From positions 1-33,315 of the forward strand of contig CAZWRV010000070.1 of the NCBI GenBank assembly GCA_964636325.1: a stretch of 33,315 bases of DNA, given 5' to 3'. Below, piece by piece: positions 22,352 to 30,093 of the stretch. Position numbers and translations under genes: made by a program. Positions within the stretch are counted from its first letter, which is position 1. The number at the start of each line of letters is the position of its first letter. The notes below the pieces were generated by a model. The model worked only from the letters and a program-made list of their open reading frames with translations, did no database searches and was not told the origin of the DNA. This stretch comes from CAZWRV01 sp964636325. GTDB taxonomy: Bacteria; Verrucomicrobiota; Lentisphaeria; Victivallales; GWF2-50-93.

Positions 22352-25300
22352 ATGACTATGAGAAAGATCAAGCACGACTGGGAGGATCCCGGGATATCCG
22401 GCCGCGGGCGGGAGGCCGCCCATGCACCGCTCGGCGCATACGCCAGCGTGGAATCCGCGATGCGCGGAGACAGGAGAAGCTCTAAATATACCATGTCCCT
22501 TGACGGCGAATGGAAGTTCCATCTTGCGCAGTCGCCGCTTTCGGCGCCTGACGGATTCTGGAAGGCTGACTTCGACGACTCGGCCTGGGCGAAGATTTCC
22601 GTTCCGGGAAACTGGCAGCTGGCGAAGAACTGCACGGACAAGCCAATCTACACGAATATCGCCTACCCTTTCAAGCCGAATCCCCCTTTTCCGCCGGACG
22701 CCAATCCGACCGGCTGCTACCGGCGCAGCTTCAAGATCCCCGACTCGTGGGACGGACGGGAGATGTTCCTTGTGTTCGAATCGGTGGACTCGGCTTTCCA
22801 CGTGTGGGTCAACGGGCAGGAGGTCGGCTACGGCGAGGACAGCCGCCTGCCGGCCGAATTCGCCGTCACCCCGTTCGTGAAGAAAGGTCTTAACACCTTG
22901 GCTGTAAGGGTCTTGCGCTATTGCTCCGGGACATACTTGGAGGATCAGGACTACTGGCAGATGAGCGGGATACAGCGCGAAGTATGGCTTTACGCGAAGC
23001 CGGCAGTCCACATAAGGGATTTCAGGATACGCACGATCTTCGACGAATCATACAAGGACGCCGTCCTGGACGCGACCGCATATATCGACACTCGAAGCCT
23101 GCCGCAGACGCCTAACTGCGCGAAGATATCCGACTACGAAGGCTACACCGCGGAAATCCAGCTCTACGACCATGAGGCGCGCCCGGTGCTGCCGGAGCCG
23201 GCCGCCGGCCCCTTCTCGGCGCAGACCAACATGTACGGGCCGGAATTCGAAAAGGATGCGGCCAGGTTCAGGGTTCCAGTCCCCTCCCCGCGCAAATGGT
23301 CCGCGGAAGATCCATACCTGTATACGCTCGTAATGAAGCTTTCCGACGCGTCGGGCGCCGTTCTTGACATAGAAAGCTGCAAGGTCGGGTTCCGCCAGGT
23401 CGAGATAAGGGACAGGCAGGTGCTGCTCAACGGGCGGCGGCTCGTCGTTAGGGGCGTGGACCGCCACGAGTTCAATCCGGAGAGGGGGCGCGCCGTCACC
23501 GTCGAGGACATGCGCCGGGACATCATCCTTATGAAACAGCTCAACTTCAACGCCGTGCGGACCTCGCATTACCCCGACGATCCGCGCTGGTACGACCTTT
23601 GCGACGAGCTTGGGCTCTATCTGGTGGACGAGGCCAACTTGGAGACTCACGGCCTCGGCGGGCAGCTTTCGGTGGATCCGGCCTGGGCACCGGCATATCT
23701 TGAACGGGCGGTCCGGATGGTCATGCGCGACCGCAACCACCCCAGCGTCTGCTTCTGGTCGCTGGGCAACGAGTCGTTCAAGGGGCCCAACCATGCGGCC
23801 ATGGCCAACTGGATCAGGGTATGCGATCCGACGCGTCCGGTCCAGTATGAGAGCGGCAACCCGGCTCCGCACACGAGCGACATCATGGTTCCGATGTATC
23901 CAAGGCTGGACTGGGTGGCCAAGGTGATGGAGGATCCGTCGGAAAAGCGCCCGATGATCATGTGCGAATACGCCTTCGCCAAGGGCAACGCCACCGGCAA
24001 CTTCAGGAAGTTCTGGGAATACGTAGACCGCTACCCTTCGTTCCAGGGCGGATTCATCTGGGACTGGTCCGACAAGCTCCTGCTCTTCGAACTCCCTGAC
24101 GGACGCAAGGTCCACGGCTACGGAAACGATCTCGGGGAAAACACCGACTATCCTGCAATCGGCGAGCATCCCTCGCAGGTATTCAGCGGTATCGTCGGGG
24201 CGGATCTCGTCCCCCATCCCGGCGCGATGGAGGCGAAGAAGCTTCAGGCGCCTGTTGCATTTCCGTCCTTCGACCCCGCATCCGGCCTTCTCGAGGTCTG
24301 GAACAAATATCACGCTCTGCACCTCGACCATCTCGAATTCGGATGGGAGCTTGCCGAAAACGGCGAGATACTGCAGTCCGGCAAGTTCAAGGTTGACGGA
24401 GCCGCCCCGGACAGCAGATCCAGAACCGGCATTCCCGTAAAAATTCCTGAAATCGGAAGCCCAGGCTCCGAGTATTTCCTCAATGTCCGAGCGTATCTTT
24501 CCGACGAGACGCCATGGGCTCCCCCCGGACACCTGATTTCATGGGAGCAGTTCAAGTTGCCCGTGCAATGCCCCGCAGCCGAAGCCACACGCCCCTCGGA
24601 AACCTGCGAAATCAAGCACGCATCCGGTCCCGACTCCATCTCCGTCTCAGGTGAAGGTTGGTCGCTCGCCTGGGACGCCCGCAGCGGCCTGATGAATTCC
24701 TGGAATGTAAAGGGCATCGAGCAGCTTTCAGCCCCGGTCCGGGAAATATTCCACCGCGCCCCCACCGACAACGACTGGCTCCTCGGCTACAAGCACAGCT
24801 ACTTCAGCGAATGGAAGGCCAACGGCATCATGGACCTGAAGCGCACTCTCCGCGGTATTTCCTCGGTGAAAACCGACACCGGCGACGTCGTGGTCTCCGT
24901 CTCCAGCGAGCTGCGCGGCACGGATCCGTCGAAGCCGATAATCTGCGAAATCCGCAGCATTGTCTCAGCGGACGGAAAGGTCTCCGTCGAGCAAAAGGCC
25001 GCAATCCCCGACTGCTTCCCGATCATACCCAGGATCGGAATATTATTCCCGCTGCGGGCGGGGCTGGAGAGCGTCACGTGGTTCGGGCGCGGCCCCTGGG
25101 AGAACTACGTGGATCGGAAAGATTCCGCCATCGTGGGCAAATGGACATCCGCCGTCTCGAACATGTTCGAACGCTACATCTGCCCCGGCGAGTGCGCAGG
25201 GCGGGAAGACACACGGCGCCTCCAGCTTTCGGACAGATACGGGGACGGCCTCAGCTTCCTTGGCGCGCCGCTATTCCATTTCAGCATCCTCCACTTCGCG

Positions 25301-25483
25301 CCGGAAGACCTGATGGCCGCGAAGCACTCGTGGGAGCTGAAGCCGCGCCCTGAAGTCTTCCTCATCCTGGACGGCTGGCACATGGGCGTCGGCGGCGACA
25401 CCGGATGGACGCGCAACGTGCATCCGGAGTTCCTGATAGGGCCGGGCGACTACTCGTGGAAGTTCTCGTTTCAGATTTCATGA
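22352..25483 (+). CDS. lacZ: Beta-galactosidase, GH2 LacZ type
   Basis: A 1043-residue enzyme with the full LacZ five-domain length. Domain 1 jelly roll: SLDGEWKFHLA...PGNWQ...YTNIAYPFKPNPPFPPDANPTG. Barrel: LVVRGVDRHEFNPERGRAVT, MKQLNFNAVRTSHYPDDPRWYDLCDELGLYLVDEANLETHG. The acid/base is E474 in SLGNES and the nucleophile E539 in IMCEYAFAKGN. Small-chain-like C-terminal domain: RAPTDNDWL, WFGRGPWENYVDRKDSA. There is no signal peptide, so it is cytoplasmic and should act on imported beta-galactosides. No permease or regulator is adjacent. Two in-frame ATGs (22352 and 22358) are possible starts. The symbol is by homology. Confidence 0.95.
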   Translation: MTMRKIKHDWEDPGISGRGREAAHAPLGAYASVESAMRGDRRSSKYTMSLDGEWKFHLAQSPLSAPDGFWKADFDDSAWAKISVPGNWQLAKNCTDKPIYTNIAYPFKPNPPFPPDANPTGCYRRSFKIPDSWDGREMFLVFESVDSAFHVWVNGQEVGYGEDSRLPAEFAVTPFVKKGLNTLAVRVLRYCSGTYLEDQDYWQMSGIQREVWLYAKPAVHIRDFRIRTIFDESYKDAVLDATAYIDTRSLPQTPNCAKISDYEGYTAEIQLYDHEARPVLPEPAAGPFSAQTNMYGPEFEKDAARFRVPVPSPRKWSAEDPYLYTLVMKLSDASGAVLDIESCKVGFRQVEIRDRQVLLNGRRLVVRGVDRHEFNPERGRAVTVEDMRRDIILMKQLNFNAVRTSHYPDDPRWYDLCDELGLYLVDEANLETHGLGGQLSVDPAWAPAYLERAVRMVMRDRNHPSVCFWSLGNESFKGPNHAAMANWIRVCDPTRPVQYESGNPAPHTSDIMVPMYPRLDWVAKVMEDPSEKRPMIMCEYAFAKGNATGNFRKFWEYVDRYPSFQGGFIWDWSDKLLLFELPDGRKVHGYGNDLGENTDYPAIGEHPSQVFSGIVGADLVPHPGAMEAKKLQAPVAFPSFDPASGLLEVWNKYHALHLDHLEFGWELAENGEILQSGKFKVDGAAPDSRSRTGIPVKIPEIGSPGSEYFLNVRAYLSDETPWAPPGHLISWEQFKLPVQCPAAEATRPSETCEIKHASGPDSISVSGEGWSLAWDARSGLMNSWNVKGIEQLSAPVREIFHRAPTDNDWLLGYKHSYFSEWKANGIMDLKRTLRGISSVKTDTGDVVVSVSSELRGTDPSKPIICEIRSIVSADGKVSVEQKAAIPDCFPIIPRIGILFPLRAGLESVTWFGRGPWENYVDRKDSAIVGKWTSAVSNMFERYICPGECAGREDTRRLQLSDRYGDGLSFLGAPLFHFSILHFAPEDLMAAKHSWELKPRPEVFLILDGWHMGVGGDTGWTRNVHPEFLIGPGDYSWKFSFQIS

Positions 25484-25515
25484 AAGGCGTGCAGGCTGAA
25501 GCCGGCACATACTTG

Positions 25516-26322
25516 TCAACGGCCGTCGTGCTTCTTCTCGCCGAGGTAGGCCTCGATGACGTCGGGGTTGCCCTTGACCTGCTCCGGCGTTCCCTGCGCG
25601 ATGACCTCCCCGAAGTTCAGAACCACGATCCTTTCGCAGAGGTTCATAATCATCCGCATGTCGTGCTCGATCAGGAAGACGGTGACATGGAAGTCGTCCC
25701 TTATCTTTCTCAAGAGATCCGAGAGCTCGGCCGTCTCCTGGATGTTGAGCCCGGCCGCCGGTTCGTCAAGAAGGAGGAGCGACGCCTCGGTGGCCAGGGC
25801 CCTGGCGATCTCGAGCATCCTCCTCTTGCCGTAGGGCAGCGAGGAGGCCGGCTCGCGCGCCGCGTCCTGCAGCTCGAACATCTCCAGGAACTCCATCGAC
25901 TTCTCGGCGATCTCCTTCTCCGCGGCGTGGAACTTTGGAAGCCTGAGCGCCGCGTGGAAGAAGTTGTAGCGTATGTGGTTGTGGTAGGCGATCTTGACGT
26001 TGTCCAGCACGGAGAGATAGTCCAGGAGGCGGATGTTCTGGAAAGTCCTCGCTATGCCGAGCCCCGAAATCCTGTGCGCAGGAAGACCGGTAATGTAGTC
26101 CCGCCGGAAATATATCTCCCCCGAGTCCGGGACATCAAGCCCGGTGATCAGGTTGAACACGGTCGTCTTCCCGGCGCCGTTGGGCCCGATAAGCCCGACA
26201 ATCTCGCGCTCATTGATCTCCATCGAGAAGTCCTGCAGCGCCGTAAGGCCGCCGAAGCTCTTGCACAGCTTCTCGACGTAGAAGTATTTGAACTCCTTCT
26301 GGATTTTGCTCAGGTCGTGCAT
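25516..26322 (-). CDS. livG: Branched-chain amino acid ABC transporter ATP-binding protein LivG
   Basis: A 268-residue ABC ATPase. Walker A is GPNGAGKTT at residues 46-54 and Q-loop ARTFQNIRL. The signature is LPYGKRRMLEIARAL (LSGGQ degenerate to LPYGK, as is usual in LivG), Walker B LLLLDEPAAGL and the H-loop IEHDM. The inserted YNFFHAALRLP segment and the C-terminal GTPEQVKGNPDVIEAYLGE are LivG hallmarks. It powers import with livM and livH just upstream. The partner ATPase gene livF, which normally follows, is absent: the lacZ gene on the other strand ends 32 bp away. Confidence 0.95.
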   Translation of the reverse strand: MHDLSKIQKEFKYFYVEKLCKSFGGLTALQDFSMEINEREIVGLIGPNGAGKTTVFNLITGLDVPDSGEIYFRRDYITGLPAHRISGLGIARTFQNIRLLDYLSVLDNVKIAYHNHIRYNFFHAALRLPKFHAAEKEIAEKSMEFLEMFELQDAAREPASSLPYGKRRMLEIARALATEASLLLLDEPAAGLNIQETAELSDLLRKIRDDFHVTVFLIEHDMRMIMNLCERIVVLNFGEVIAQGTPEQVKGNPDVIEAYLGEKKHDGR

Positions 26323-26333
26323 GCTTGGGAACA

Positions 26334-26382
26334 GTTATTGGTTCTCAGTTATTGGTTCTCAGTTATTGGTTACTGGTTACTT
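26334..26382. repeat. Tandem heptamer array between livG and livM
   Basis: Seven consecutive 7-bp units without interruption: GTTATTG GTTCTCA GTTATTG GTTCTCA GTTATTG GTTACTG GTTACTT. Alternating unit types suggest a 14-bp higher-order duplication. It occupies the livG-livM spacer. Confidence 0.85.
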
Positions 26383-26443
26383 TCTGTCAGATGCCGGTTA
26401 AAAGGCATTCAACATTTTCCTTTGCACCCATATTGACAATTGT

Positions 26444-27397
26444 TCATTGTTTATTGTTGATTGAAAATAGCTTCCCAACCCACTCCGGCGCCTCCTTCAT
26501 TCCCAATATGCCGTTGGGCGCCAGGCGTATCAGGACGATGAGCAGAAGGGCATATATGATCTGCTGATATTGTGCAAGATGCAGGTGCTTGAGGACAAAC
26601 GGAGTGACGCCGAGGATTAGCGCGCCAAGCATCGAGCCGGTAACCGACCCCAGCCCGCCAAGGACGACCATCAGGAGTATCTCGATGCTGCAGAGCAATG
26701 TGAACCCCGAGGGAGACGCCACAAGCTCCTTGTGGAAGAACAGCGCGCCGGCGAGCCCGGCGAAGACCGCGCTTATCAGGAAGGCGGTTATCTTGTATCT
26801 GGGGACGTCGATGCCCATCACCTTCGCCGCGATCTCGTCCTCGCGTATGCACATCATCGCCCTTCCGATGGAGGAACGCTTCACATTGAGCAGTATCATC
26901 CATGTGAGGGCCGCGAATATCCATATCACCCACCATTTCGCGTAGTTCGCGGAAAAGCTGTCGAAGCCTTTCCATACGTCGCCGGGGAACTCGGTGAACG
27001 ATATGCCTGTGGGACCGCCTATCCTCTCGCCCGGAAACATCCTCCCCCCTGGGAAATGGGTGTTCATTAGGATCAACCTGACCATCTCGGCGAAACCCAG
27101 CGTGGCTATCGCGAGATAGTCGCCCTTCAGCCTCAGGCACGGAATGCCGATCAGCACCGAAAAGATGCCGGCCAGGAGCATCGCCACGGCCGCGCCGGCG
27201 ACGAAGTTCAAGCAGCCCAGCGAAGGGACAGTGAAGTAGATGGAGACAAGCCCCGCCGCATACGCGCCGACAGCGAAGAAGCCCGCGTGCCCGAGCTGCA
27301 GAAGACCCGTCAGCCCGCAGACGACGTTGAGCGACAGCGCGAGTATCACATATATGCCGATGAGGCCGGCGATGGACTGTAGTTCGAAAAAAGACAT
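26444..27397 (-). CDS. livM: Branched-chain amino acid ABC transporter permease LivM
   Basis: A 317-residue inner-membrane permease of the BPD_transp_2 family. SLNVVCGLTGLLQLGHAGFFAVGAYAAG near residues 20-50 and LRLKGDYLAIATLGFAEMVRL are LivM signatures. The coupling loop SSIGRAMMCIREDEIAAKVMGIDVPRYK contacts the ATPase. GGLGSVTGSMLGALILG follows near the C-terminus. About eight to ten helices are evident. It forms the translocation pore with LivH. Confidence 0.95.
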   Translation of the reverse strand: MSFFELQSIAGLIGIYVILALSLNVVCGLTGLLQLGHAGFFAVGAYAAGLVSIYFTVPSLGCLNFVAGAAVAMLLAGIFSVLIGIPCLRLKGDYLAIATLGFAEMVRLILMNTHFPGGRMFPGERIGGPTGISFTEFPGDVWKGFDSFSANYAKWWVIWIFAALTWMILLNVKRSSIGRAMMCIREDEIAAKVMGIDVPRYKITAFLISAVFAGLAGALFFHKELVASPSGFTLLCSIEILLMVVLGGLGSVTGSMLGALILGVTPFVLKHLHLAQYQQIIYALLLIVLIRLAPNGILGMKEAPEWVGKLFSINNKQ

Positions 27398-27407
27398 TGG
27401 GGGAATG

Positions 27408-27442
27408 GTTATTCGTTATTCGTTATATGTTATTAGTTATTA
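27408..27442. repeat. Tandem heptamer array, left of the S23 gene
   Basis: Five units: GTTATTC GTTATTC GTTATAT GTTATTA GTTATTA. It overlaps the last codons and the stop of the four-helix-bundle gene (DPNN-stop). The array at 27861-27899 on the other side of that gene is its inverted counterpart. Confidence 0.85.
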
Positions 27443-27843
27443 GGATCGCCGTAGCCTGAGACTTCCTCCTTGATTCCTGAAGCCTTTCTTAGATAATTCA
27501 TATAACCGCTCAAGAGCATGACTGACTTTCCGACGAGATTTCTGCCTTCGGACAAGATTTCAGTAGAAACCATGCCTTCGTCATTGGCGGTTATAAGGTG
27601 ATCCAAAACCTCACAGCAGGAACCACGTGAATTGCTGCAGAATTTCGAATTATCCATATAATGGTATCGCCCATAGCCCTCAGCAATATTTGATGTTGTT
27701 GAACGTGCGGCTCTAATAATCTGGTCGCCCAACCTGTACTTCTCTTCTTGCGGCAGGGCAGGTAAAACTACATTCGAAACAAACAACCTTAACTCCCTGC
27801 AAGCCTTCCAACAATCCAAATCCTCGAATGTCTTTATCTCCAT
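27433..27843 (-). CDS. S23/IVP-type four-helix-bundle protein
   Basis: A 136-residue protein of the 23S rRNA-intervening-sequence (S23, four helix bundle) family: FEDLDCWKACRELRLFVSNVV, PQEEKYRLGDQIIRAARSTTSNIAEGYGRYH and SCCEVLDHLITANDEG follow the family consensus, such as SIxxNIAEGxGR. I take the ATG at 27843, with AGGGGG upstream, over the TTG six bases earlier. Members occur inside rRNA intervening sequences and scattered as single genes, often near small repeats; the function is unclear. It separates livM from livH, both on the same strand, and heptamer arrays flank it in opposite orientation, suggesting insertion into an older operon. Confidence 0.9.
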   Translation of the reverse strand: MEIKTFEDLDCWKACRELRLFVSNVVLPALPQEEKYRLGDQIIRAARSTTSNIAEGYGRYHYMDNSKFCSNSRGSCCEVLDHLITANDEGMVSTEILSEGRNLVGKSVMLLSGYMNYLRKASGIKEEVSGYGDPNN

Positions 27844-27860
27844 TAACAATTCCCCCTAAT

Positions 27861-27899
27861 TAACGAATAACCATTAACCATTAACGAATAACGAATAAC
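27861..27899. repeat. Tandem heptamer array, right of the S23 gene (inverted)
   Basis: Read on the plus strand: TAACGAA TAACCAT TAACCAT TAACGAA TAACGAA TAAC. The complement is GTTATTC-type, so it is inverted relative to 27408-27442. It lies between the S23 gene and the livH stop codon. Confidence 0.85.
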
Positions 27900-27901
27900 T
27901 T

Positions 27902-28819
27902 TCACACCTTCTCCCTCTCCGCCTTGCCCATAATGCCCTGGGGCCTGGCCAGTAGGACGGCGATGAGGACTGCAAAGGATGCGATGTCCTTGCAGCCGGT
28001 AGGCACTCCCGCCCAGACCACGAGGTTTTCGACGATTCCGATTATGAATCCGCCGGCGACCGCGCCTGGGATGGAGCCTATGCCTCCGACGACTGCGGCG
28101 ATGAAGGCCTTCAGGCCGGGCATGAAGCCCATCATAGGCTCTATCACGCTTTGGAAGCCGACAAGCGTCCCTGCGACTCCCGCGAGGAAGCCGCCTAGGA
28201 CAAAGGTCTTGCGTATCACCGAGTCGGTGTCTATGCCCATGAGCGCGGCCGCGTCGGCGTCCTGGCTCACCGCCCTCATCGCGCAGCCGAGCCTCGTCCT
28301 CATCACTATCCGCCAGAGCGCCCAGGTCAGAACGAACGCAGCGGCCACATATACGAACTGGATGATCTTGATTCCAGCCCCGCCCACGCTGACAGCCCTC
28401 TGCGAGATTTCGCCTATCGAGCCTTGGACTTCTGTCGGATACTGCAGAGGGTTGGCGTTGTTTATGAAGGCGGCCGTGTTCTGCAGAAGGAATGACACCC
28501 CTATCGCGGTCAGAAGCGCGGCGAGACGGCCGCTCTTCCTTATCGGCTTGTAGGCCACTTGCTCCGTCAGCGCGGCGGCAGCGGCGCCCGCAATCCCTGA
28601 ACCGGCAAGTATCAACGGAATTGAAAGCCAGACTGGCAGGCCCTTCGGCAGGAGCAGGAATATCCCGAAGCCCGCATACGCCCCGACCATGTAGAACTCG
28701 CCGTGCGCAAAGTTGATAAGCTTGATTATCCCGTATACCAGCGTGTAGCCCAGGGCGATCAGCGCGTATATCCCGCCGACGCAGAGTCCGCTGAACAGGA
28801 AGAAAAGGAAACTGTCCAT
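27902..28819 (-). CDS. livH: Branched-chain amino acid ABC transporter permease LivH
   Basis: A 305-residue permease starting at the internal ATG 28819 (MDSFLFFLFSGLCVGGIYALIALGYTLVYGIIKLINFAHGEFYMVGAY). That sequence matches the LivH N-terminus exactly. The 40 residues encoded further upstream are unlike any LivH and are left out. The coupling helix TRLGCAMRAVSQDADAAALMGIDTDSV and the final AVVGGIGSIPGAVAGGFIIGIVENL are typical. It is first in the order livH-(S23)-livM-livG. The binding protein at 2016-3143 could be its receptor. Confidence 0.94.
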   Translation of the reverse strand: MDSFLFFLFSGLCVGGIYALIALGYTLVYGIIKLINFAHGEFYMVGAYAGFGIFLLLPKGLPVWLSIPLILAGSGIAGAAAAALTEQVAYKPIRKSGRLAALLTAIGVSFLLQNTAAFINNANPLQYPTEVQGSIGEISQRAVSVGGAGIKIIQFVYVAAAFVLTWALWRIVMRTRLGCAMRAVSQDADAAALMGIDTDSVIRKTFVLGGFLAGVAGTLVGFQSVIEPMMGFMPGLKAFIAAVVGGIGSIPGAVAGGFIIGIVENLVVWAGVPTGCKDIASFAVLIAVLLARPQGIMGKAEREKV

Positions 28820-28949
28820 TTGGCAGAGTCTATTTTGAGTTCCTGTAACCCGTAAAAATACAGAGCCATGCCCGGATTTCAAGGCGGAAACATAGGCGGT
28901 TCTGTCAGCTCTGAGATTTGAAAACGACGCTGCCGACATTACATTCGTC

Positions 28950-28955
28950 TATAAT
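28950..28955 (+). promoter_or_regulatory. Perfect TATAAT -10 hexamer upstream of the rluA-family gene
   Basis: TATAAT occurs 65 bp before the pseudouridine synthase start, in the divergent spacer with livH. No good -35 box at 17 bp spacing is present, so this is only suggestive. Confidence 0.3.
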
Positions 28956-29020
28956 TCATAGGCTTACGCCTTTACAAATGCTCTACAAGCTTGAATAACC
29001 GCTTTGTTTAAGGTTCCGGC

Positions 29021-29974
29021 ATGAGGGAGGTCCGCTCGAGAGTCCGTCCCGAGGACGGCGGCGCCAGGCTCGACCATTTCCTGGGGAGACGCTACAGCTA
29101 CCATTCCCGATGCAGGTGGCAGGCGCTCATAAAAGATGGCCTGGTCGCCGTAAACGGACGGAAGGTGAAGCCTTCATGCATCGTCAACGGCGGTGACGAG
29201 ATCCGCTACATGGCGGAAATACGGGAGCCGCAGGTCGAGACCGGTTTCAAGATCGTATACGAGGACGGCGACTTCATCGTCGTAAACAAGCCCGGCAACC
29301 TCCCCTGCCATCCGGCGGGGCCTTTTTTCTTCAACACGCTCTGGCATCTCCTCCTCCAGCATTCCGACCAGGTTCTTCTTGTGAACCGTATAGACCGGGA
29401 GACGTCCGGGCTGGTGATAGCGGCCAGGAACAGCGCATGCGCGGCAAAGTTCTCGGCGCTGTTCTCCGCCGAGCCCTGCCGGATACGGAAGGAATATCTC
29501 GTTCTCGTCCACGGTGTCTTCCCGTCGAAGATGCACTGCCGCGGAACCCTCGTCCCCGACCGCGGATGCGAAATCCGCAAGAAAAGGGTATTCATCTCCG
29601 GAAGCGGGGACGGCGAGACCGCAGTCACAGACTTCGAACTTGAATGCTCCGACGGAGAATTGAGCGCGGTAAGGGCCTTCCCCTCCACGGGCAGGCTGCA
29701 CCAGATACGCGCGACTCTGCACTCTGTCGGATTCCCGGTTGTAGGCGACAAGCTCTACGGCCTTGACCATTCGATATATCTGCGCTTCGTCAAAGGAATT
29801 ATGAGCGACGAGGACTCCAGGAAACTCATAATCGGACGGCAGGCGCTCCACGCCCACCGCATCTCATTCCAGCTTGCCCCCGACGGCAAGGAGTTGAACT
29901 TCGAAGCGCCGGTGCCCGACGACATGGGCATGCTCGTTGAAAAGATTCGCAAATGGAGTGCCAGTATATTGTGA
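29021..29974 (+). CDS. RluA-family pseudouridine synthase with N-terminal S4 domain
   Basis: Isomerises uridine to pseudouridine in rRNA or tRNA. Residues 14-60 form an S4 RNA-binding domain (ARLDHFLGRRYSYHSRCRWQALIKDGLVAVNGRKVKP). The catalytic domain follows: VNKPGNLPCHPAG, then NRIDRETSGLVIAARN with catalytic D125, and PSTGRLHQIRATLHSVGFPVVGDKLYG. The usual His of HRLDxxTSG is Asn here. AAGG precedes the ATG. The exact target cannot be assigned. At 317 residues it is of normal RluD/RluC size. Confidence 0.92.
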   Translation: MREVRSRVRPEDGGARLDHFLGRRYSYHSRCRWQALIKDGLVAVNGRKVKPSCIVNGGDEIRYMAEIREPQVETGFKIVYEDGDFIVVNKPGNLPCHPAGPFFFNTLWHLLLQHSDQVLLVNRIDRETSGLVIAARNSACAAKFSALFSAEPCRIRKEYLVLVHGVFPSKMHCRGTLVPDRGCEIRKKRVFISGSGDGETAVTDFELECSDGELSAVRAFPSTGRLHQIRATLHSVGFPVVGDKLYGLDHSIYLRFVKGIMSDEDSRKLIIGRQALHAHRISFQLAPDGKELNFEAPVPDDMGMLVEKIRKWSASIL

Positions 29975-30093
29975 ATCTGCCGCCGGCCACAAGCTGCCGT
30001 CACCGTGCGCGGCGATTATTCGCCGTGTTCGCCGCCGGGCATCAACTGACGCCGCCTTGAAATAAGCTTCTTCCCAATGTAGAATTCCGGATT

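Noticed and set aside
23048..24532. 494-residue minus-strand open frame inside lacZ
   Set aside because: Shadow of the LacZ coding strand, which has all catalytic motifs.
28820..28939. 40-residue N-terminal extension of livH
   Set aside because: Unlike any LivH, and polar where a membrane helix should begin. MDSFLFFLF at 28819 is the expected start.
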